From assembly GCA_964397665.1 (NCBI GenBank), contig CAYNJW010000018.1, forward strand, positions 1 to 11,124: a stretch of DNA of 11,124 nucleotides. Reading direction: 5' to 3'. Positions 7,019-11,124 of this stretch are shown piece by piece. The notes under the pieces were generated by a model that was not told the DNA's origin, did not search any database, and worked only from the letters and a program-made list of their open reading frames with translations. A program made the translations under genes and the position numbers. This DNA is from CAYNJW01 sp964397665. Its GTDB lineage: Archaea; Nanobdellota; Nanobdellia; Pacearchaeales; GW2011-AR1. The stretch's first letter is position 1. Every line of letters begins with the position of its first letter.

Positions 7019-7444
7019 TTATTTTGTCAATTCTAGTTCTAAATTTGCAATTTTTATTCTATCCTGTTTGTAAATACTACCTGGAATAGACTTATCATCA
7101 TAAATTCCCGAAGGTATTGCAATTAAATTAATTCCTTTTTTTATATTTCTTTCTCCAAGATTTAAAACAACTGGCCTTTGACCAAGATAACCAAAATTAT
7201 TTAATCTGATTTTCTTTCTTAAATCTTCTAAATTTTCATATTTTCCTTCAAGAATTTCCAAAGCAGAAGAATAAACTTCATTTATGTCATTTATTCTATA
7301 AACTGTTAATTTTCTTTTATTAAAATCTCCTGCAAGGATTTGATCCTTTTCATTTGTTTGAGTTTCAAATTTAAGTTGGACTGGACAACCATTTTCAGAT
7401 TCGAGATTTCTTAATAATTTTTTAATTAAATCTTGATTAGCCAT
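7019..7444 (-). CDS. Unrecognised small soluble protein
   Basis: 141 residues, no family recognised. The protein is soluble, without signal or membrane segments. Residues 4-17 form a predicted helix, 22-50 look like beta strands (VQLKFETQT, LTVYRI), 52-80 are helical and charged, and 91-112 contain two hydrophobic strands (PVVLNLGE, GINLIAIPSGIY). One Cys at 20 precedes a proline. The mixed alpha/beta pattern and length suggest a single small globular domain. It lies divergent from gatE with a 78-base gap, its ATG 24.5 nt from the centre of a TATA-like TTAAATAT. Being between gatD and gatE does not by itself show a link to tRNA amidation, since it is on the opposite strand. Confidence 0.7.
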   Translation of the reverse strand: MANQDLIKKLLRNLESENGCPVQLKFETQTNEKDQILAGDFNKRKLTVYRINDINEVYSSALEILEGKYENLEDLRKKIRLNNFGYLGQRPVVLNLGERNIKKGINLIAIPSGIYDDKSIPGSIYKQDRIKIANLELELTK

Positions 7445-7464
7445 GATTAAATAGGGGGTAGAAG

Positions 7465-7472
7465 ATATTTAA
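7465..7472 (-). promoter_or_regulatory. TATA box for the 141-residue protein
   Basis: On the minus strand, TTAAATAT is centred 24.5 nt upstream of the ATG and preceded by AATAAGAC, a passable BRE. No Shine-Dalgarno is present between it and the start codon, so the message is probably leaderless. Confidence 0.45.
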
Positions 7473-7496
7473 GTCTTATTAAAATAAATCGTATTA

Positions 7497-7504
7497 TTTA
7501 TAAA
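7497..7504 (+). promoter_or_regulatory. TATA box for gatE
   Basis: TTTATAAA, the same octamer as in front of gatD. Its centre is 22.5 nt from the first ATG (7523) and 25.5 nt from the second (7526). The second value equals the gatD spacing exactly, which favours translation from the second ATG. Confidence 0.6.
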
Positions 7505-7522
7505 CAAAATTCAGCTATAAAA

Positions 7523-9337
7523 ATGATGGAAGAAGTAGGATTAAAATCAGGATTAGAAATTCATCAGCAATTGAATACAAAGAAATTATTTTGCAATTGT
7601 CCATCAATTTTAAGAAATGACAAGCCTTTGTTTAAAGTTGAAAGAATTTTAAATCCTGTCGTTGGAGAAACTGGTGAAGTAGACATTGCTGCAGCATATG
7701 AGAAATTAAAAAATAAGAAATATATTTATGAAGTTTTAGATACAAATTGTTTAGTTGAATTAGATGAAGAACCACCACATGAAATAAATAATGAAGCGTT
7801 AAAGATTGCATTGGAAATTTGTACGCTTATGAATTGCAAAATTTTTCCAGTTTCACAAATTATGCGAAAAACAGTAGTTGATGGATCAAATACTTCGGGA
7901 TTTCAAAGAACTGTTTTAATAGGATATGAAGGATTTATTGAAACCTCAGAAGGTAGAGTTGGAATTGAAACAATTGCATTAGAAGAAGATTCAGCAAGAA
8001 AAAAAGAAACAAAAGATGATGAAGTAGTATTCAGATTAGATAGGCTTGGAATTCCTTTAGTTGAGATTACCACAAAACCAGATTTAAAATCCAAAGAACA
8101 GATAAAAGAAGCTGCATTAAAAATTGGAGAAATTTTAAGAGCTTGCAATGTAAAAAGGGGGATAGGAACAATTAGGCAAGATGTGAATATTTCAATAAGA
8201 GGAACAAATAGGGTTGAAATAAAAGGATTCCAAGATCCGAAAATGATGACTGAAACTATTGAAAATGAAATCCAAAGACAAGCAAAATTAAAAGAATTAA
8301 AACAAATAATAAAAAAACTTTCAGTTAGTTATGAGAAAGATATATCTGAGGTGTTAAAGAATACCAAGTGTAATTTTGTAAAAACAATTTTAAAAAATGG
8401 TGGAATTGTATTGGGTTTAAAAATAGAAAATGGAAAAAATGTTCTTGGAATAGAATTACAAAAAGGAAAGAGAATTGGAACAGATTTTTCAGATTTGGCA
8501 AAAGCAAAAACAGGAATTGGAGGAATTATACACTCTGATGAGAATTTAGATAAATATGAATTTACAGAGATTGAAATAAACGAATTAAAAAAGAAATTAA
8601 ATATTGAAGAAAAAGATGCATTTATTTTAATTGCAACTACAAGTGTTAAAGCAAGAAAATCTAAAGAAGCAATTGAACACAGGATTGAACAACTTAAGAA
8701 TGGAAATCCTTCAGAAGTTAGAAAAGCAAATCCCGACGGGACTTCAAGTTTTTTAAGACCAATGCCAGGTGCTGCAAGAATGTATCCAGAAACAGATGCA
8801 CCACTATTAAGAATTTCAAGAAATTTAATAAATGAAATAAAAAATAATCTTCCAAAGTTAGCTTCTCAAAATAAAAAATATCTTCAAAATTTTGGTTTAA
8901 ATGATGAGTTAATTGCATTAATTTTAAAACAAAGAAAAATCGAAGAATTTGTAACTCTTGTTGAAGTTATTGATAATCCAAAATTAATTGGAAAAATGAT
9001 TATGATTTTTATGAAAGAAATAGCATCTAAAGAAAAAGTTTCTATTGATTCTGTAGAAGAAATTTTAAATCAAGATGTTTTAATTGATATTCTCAAACAA
9101 GTTGGAAAGAAAATTTCTGAAAATGAGGTTAAAGTTGTGATGCAAAAAGTTTATTCTGGAATGTCGATTGAACAAGCTTGTGAAAAAGCAGATATAGACT
9201 TAAAAACCGAAGCTGAAAATTTAATTAAGGAAAAACCAGGACTTTCACAAGGGGCTTATATGGGTCTCTTAATGGGAAAATTCAAAGGCCAAGTTTCAGG
9301 AAAAGAAGTTATGTCTGCTCTTAAAGATTTTTTGTAA
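7523..9337 (+). CDS. gatE: Glu-tRNA(Gln) amidotransferase subunit E
   Basis: 604 residues from the first of two adjacent ATGs (603 from the second, which promoter spacing favours). GatE binds Glu-tRNA(Gln), phosphorylates the tRNA-bound glutamate with ATP, and amidates it with ammonia from GatD. The N-terminal GatB/E cradle starts with GLKSGLEIHQQLNTKKLFCNCPS (residues 6-28) and includes LDEEPPHE (80-87), IALEEDSAR (151-159), LDRLGIPLVEITTKPD (172-187) and RQDVNIS (218-224). An inserted GAD domain, as in bacterial-type AspRS, occupies roughly 275-400; this insertion separates GatE from GatB. PMPGAARMYPETDAPLL (413-429) follows, then the helical and YqeY-like tail (about 440-604) ending in the typical LSQGAYMGLLMGKFKGQVSGKEVM. 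All domains are complete and the length is typical. GatD is upstream on the same strand. Confidence 0.97.
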   Translation: MMEEVGLKSGLEIHQQLNTKKLFCNCPSILRNDKPLFKVERILNPVVGETGEVDIAAAYEKLKNKKYIYEVLDTNCLVELDEEPPHEINNEALKIALEICTLMNCKIFPVSQIMRKTVVDGSNTSGFQRTVLIGYEGFIETSEGRVGIETIALEEDSARKKETKDDEVVFRLDRLGIPLVEITTKPDLKSKEQIKEAALKIGEILRACNVKRGIGTIRQDVNISIRGTNRVEIKGFQDPKMMTETIENEIQRQAKLKELKQIIKKLSVSYEKDISEVLKNTKCNFVKTILKNGGIVLGLKIENGKNVLGIELQKGKRIGTDFSDLAKAKTGIGGIIHSDENLDKYEFTEIEINELKKKLNIEEKDAFILIATTSVKARKSKEAIEHRIEQLKNGNPSEVRKANPDGTSSFLRPMPGAARMYPETDAPLLRISRNLINEIKNNLPKLASQNKKYLQNFGLNDELIALILKQRKIEEFVTLVEVIDNPKLIGKMIMIFMKEIASKEKVSIDSVEEILNQDVLIDILKQVGKKISENEVKVVMQKVYSGMSIEQACEKADIDLKTEAENLIKEKPGLSQGAYMGLLMGKFKGQVSGKEVMSALKDFL

Positions 9338-9370
9338 TTAAAAAAGTCATTCTCAAGATAACCTAAGTAC

Positions 9371-9377
9371 TTAATAA
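9371..9377 (+). promoter_or_regulatory. Putative TATA box for the NMO-like gene
   Basis: TTAATAA lies 25 nt upstream of the ATG at 9399 and 13 nt from the alternative TTG at 9387. The spacing matches the other leaderless genes only for the ATG, so it decides the start. The match itself is weak. Confidence 0.4.
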
Positions 9378-9398
9378 CTATGTTGATTGCTAGAATGT

Positions 9399-10505
9399 AT
9401 GGATAAAATACCAACACTATCTGTAAGAGGTATTAATGTTAACCTTATACAAGGACCAATGGGTGTTGGAATTTCAGGTAAAAATCTTGCTAGTAGTGTT
9501 GCTAATGCTAAGGGAATTAAAGGAACTGTTAATGAAAGAAATGTAGGTATGATTGCAGCAGTTGGTTTGGGAACTTTGAAAGGTTATCCTGGTTCTTATG
9601 AACAAGCTAATATTGATGCATTAAGGGACGAAATAAGAACTGCTAAAAAAATATCCAATGGTATAATTGGGGTTAATATGCTTTATGCTTTAACAGATTT
9701 CGAAGGATTAGTAAAAACTGCAGTAGAAGAAAATATAGATTTAATAACTACTGGAGCAGGAATTTCTAGAGATTTTCCAAGATTAGTAAATAATTCTAAG
9801 ATAAAAATTATTCCAATAGTTTCAAGTTTAAGACTTGCTAAGTATATCTCTAAATCTTGGAAGAAATATGGTCGAACTCCGGACGCATTCATAGTCGAAG
9901 GACCAAAAGCCGGAGGACATCTAGGATTTAATTATAGTGATTTAATAAATGGAACTACAAAAAATTTAGAGTCAATAATTAAGGAAGTGATTGATTTTGC
10001 AAATAATTCTTTTGATAATCCAATTCCAGTTTTTGGTGCCGGTGGAATTTATACTGGGAAAGATATTGCAAAATATGAAAAATTTGGAGCAGCAGGAGTT
10101 CAAATGGCAACAAGATTTGTAACAACTTTAGAATGTGACGCCTCTGACAAATTTAAACAAACTTATTTAGTTGCAAACAAAAAAGATATAGTTTTTATCG
10201 AAAGTCCGGTAGGTATGCCCGGAAGAGTTATTAATAATCAATTTGTTGAAAATTTGAAAGCAAATGGAAGGCAAGATTTTAGTTGCGGTTATCATTGTTT
10301 AAAAACTTGCAAGCCAAAAGAATCACTTTATTGTATTGCTGAAGCTTTGATAGAAGCACAAAGAGGAAATCTTTCAAAAGGTTTTGCATTTGCAGGAGAA
10401 AATGCCTACATGGCTACGAGAGAAAATTGTTTAGATTCTGATGGAGATTTCATAACTGTTGAAACTTTAATAAAACGACTCTCAGAAGAATATAATAAGG
10501 ATTAA
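9399..10505 (+). CDS. Nitronate monooxygenase / FabK-like FMN oxidoreductase
   Basis: 368 residues from the ATG at 9399; an in-frame TTG at 9387 would add four residues but does not fit the promoter. The TIM-barrel flavoprotein of the NMO/2-nitropropane dioxygenase family (COG2070) is clear: QGPMGVGIS near the start, VNMLYAL (92-98), TTGAGIS (117-123), VEGPKAGGHLGF (166-177) with His174 at the NMO catalytic-His position, PVFGAGGIYTGKDI (210-223) and GVQMATRF (233-240) for FMN phosphate binding. Members oxidise nitronates, reduce enoyl-ACP (FabK), or have unknown roles. The C-terminal part has a CX3CX3CX7C cluster (C296, C300, C304, C312) in a segment resembling those of the anaerobe-type subgroup, which could hold a metal. 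The gene follows gatE by 61 bases and meets the next minus-strand gene with a one-base gap. Confidence 0.88.
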   Translation: MDKIPTLSVRGINVNLIQGPMGVGISGKNLASSVANAKGIKGTVNERNVGMIAAVGLGTLKGYPGSYEQANIDALRDEIRTAKKISNGIIGVNMLYALTDFEGLVKTAVEENIDLITTGAGISRDFPRLVNNSKIKIIPIVSSLRLAKYISKSWKKYGRTPDAFIVEGPKAGGHLGFNYSDLINGTTKNLESIIKEVIDFANNSFDNPIPVFGAGGIYTGKDIAKYEKFGAAGVQMATRFVTTLECDASDKFKQTYLVANKKDIVFIESPVGMPGRVINNQFVENLKANGRQDFSCGYHCLKTCKPKESLYCIAEALIEAQRGNLSKGFAFAGENAYMATRENCLDSDGDFITVETLIKRLSEEYNKD

Positions 10506-10506
10506 G

Positions 10507-11124
10507 TTATAATTTCCACCCTTTCCAATAATTCCAATAATTTCTTTTGTTTAATGTTGAAGTGATTGTATTTACTTTTCTAAGCATCTTTGAGTATATC
10601 TCATTAGAAAATCCAACATTTGGAAAATCTTTTATGTTTTCTATTTTTTCTATTGCTGGTTTTTTTATGTTTTCTATTTTTTCTATTGCTTTTAGCATAA
10701 AATCTATTCTTGTTTCACTATATTTCTTTGAGTATCCTGCTTGAGGGTTTTTTAGTCTTTTTCTTATTTCATTAAAATTTAATGCTTTTTCGGTATAAGT
10801 TCTATTCTCGCCCATGGAGATAACGGCGTCAATTGCAGCAACTTCTAAAGCTGAAGAAGTGACAAGAGATTTACTATGCCAACTTTTATGATGTTCTTGA
10901 CCTAGTCTATGAATGTCAATAGCAGGTTTAACAAAAAGATAATGATTTACTCTTGAAAAATAATCCGACATGTTTTTTTGTCTGTATTGGGATGCAAAAC
11001 ATAAAATCTGAGATAGTTCTAATTTATTTCCTTTTCCAGCAATATCATGAGGAGTTTGTTCAGGAGATTCATTAAGATCAAGACTATTTAAATAATATTC
11101 TACTGTAGAACTATGCTTCACTAC
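10507..11124 (-). CDS. Unrecognised protein, 5' end at or beyond window edge
   Basis: The frame is open from the right edge to a TAA at 10507-10509. The only initiator at the edge is a GTG (11119-11121), preceded by another sense codon, so the true start may lie outside; 204 residues follow the GTG. No family is recognised. The visible part is soluble and rich in Lys, Ser, Asn and His (IDIHRLGQEHHKSWHSKS, 68-85), with a helical segment LEVAAIDAVISMG (92-104). Residues 145-166 contain two consecutive copies of an 11-residue AIEKIENIK unit. The C-terminus is aromatic and basic (NYWNYWKGWKL). The His/Trp content recalls no catalytic pattern I know. Its end abuts the NMO-like gene on the other strand with no room for a separate terminator. 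Confidence 0.65.
   Translation of the reverse strand, partial: VVKHSSTVEYYLNSLDLNESPEQTPHDIAGKGNKLELSQILCFASQYRQKNMSDYFSRVNHYLFVKPAIDIHRLGQEHHKSWHSKSLVTSSALEVAAIDAVISMGENRTYTEKALNFNEIRKRLKNPQAGYSKKYSETRIDFMLKAIEKIENIKKPAIEKIENIKDFPNVGFSNEIYSKMLRKVNTITSTLNKRNYWNYWKGWKL
10630..10690. repeat. In-frame 33-bp tandem duplication (28 bp identical)
   Basis: Positions 10630-10657 and 10663-10690 are identical over 28 bases, with a period of 33. On the minus strand they encode the two AIEKIENIK copies of the unrecognised protein. A period divisible by three preserves the frame, and complete nucleotide identity including third positions suggests a recent duplication, such as replication slippage. Confidence 0.9.

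Noticed and set aside
7903..8918. Three minus-strand open frames inside gatE
   Set aside because: They are antisense to conserved GatE domains, have low-complexity Phe/Leu-rich translations, and lack start signals.
9387..9398. TTG start for the NMO-like protein
   Set aside because: It would place the start codon 13 nt from the TATA-like box, while the ATG at 9399 sits at the 25-nt spacing common to the window.
10547..10744. Plus-strand open frame of 65 codons with repeated Phe-Ser-Ile motifs
   Set aside because: It is the complement of the duplicated Lys/Glu/Ile-rich region of the minus-strand gene; no promoter or ribosome site precedes it.
1..11124. CRISPR arrays, insertion sequences or defence islands
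   Set aside because: No regularly spaced repeats, terminal inverted repeats, transposase or Cas-like proteins are present; the only direct repeat is the in-gene 33-bp duplication.

Overview
The window reads as a stretch of AT-rich archaeal chromosome, most likely from a small-genome DPANN lineage of the Woesearchaeota/Pacearchaeota kind. The firmest evidence is the pair gatD and gatE, the archaea-specific GatDE amidotransferase that makes Gln-tRNA(Gln). Almost every gene is also preceded by an archaeal TATA-like box about 25 nt before its start codon, as expected for leaderless mRNAs. The phylum is an inference from base composition, gene length and protein style; the archaeal call is firm.

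Layout. Positions 3-176 (+) hold the tail of a membrane protein that begins outside the window. Then comes a minus-strand block. A 10-TM TDT/TsoY-like membrane protein (1133-2287) is followed by a winged-helix regulator (740-1102), whose end overlaps the start of a compact ABC/SMC-type ATPase (163-747). A second minus-strand pair is a nitroreductase (3317-3901) coupled by an ATGA overlap to a membrane-anchored alpha/beta hydrolase (2409-3320). A third minus-strand gene (3936-5246) encodes a single-pass surface protein with six extracytoplasmic cysteines. It diverges from gatD (5297-6574, +), and one symmetric TATA box lies exactly midway between the two start codons. Two small minus-strand genes follow, a DUF3566-like two-TM protein (6620-6946) and an unrecognised 141-residue protein (7019-7444). 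Then come gatE (about 7526-9337, +), an NMO/FabK-like flavoprotein (9399-10505, +) and, converging on it, the 3' part of an unrecognised gene (10507 to the right edge).

How the genes work together. GatD (ammonia-releasing asparaginase-like subunit) and GatE (tRNA-binding kinase/transamidase subunit) form one enzyme, although two opposite-strand genes separate them here. The nitroreductase and hydrolase are co-translated and may share a pathway. The TDT-like transporter, regulator and ATPase look like one transcription unit, possibly with cysteine/redox chemistry as a theme; that link is speculative. The other genes are independent units.

No mobile element, CRISPR array, rRNA or tRNA was seen, and no intergenic gap exceeds about 125 bases. 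I find no clear new multi-gene system. The best leads are the shared divergent TATA element, the uniform leaderless spacing with one strong Shine-Dalgarno exception, the ATPase with an altered Walker B motif, and the six-cysteine surface protein.
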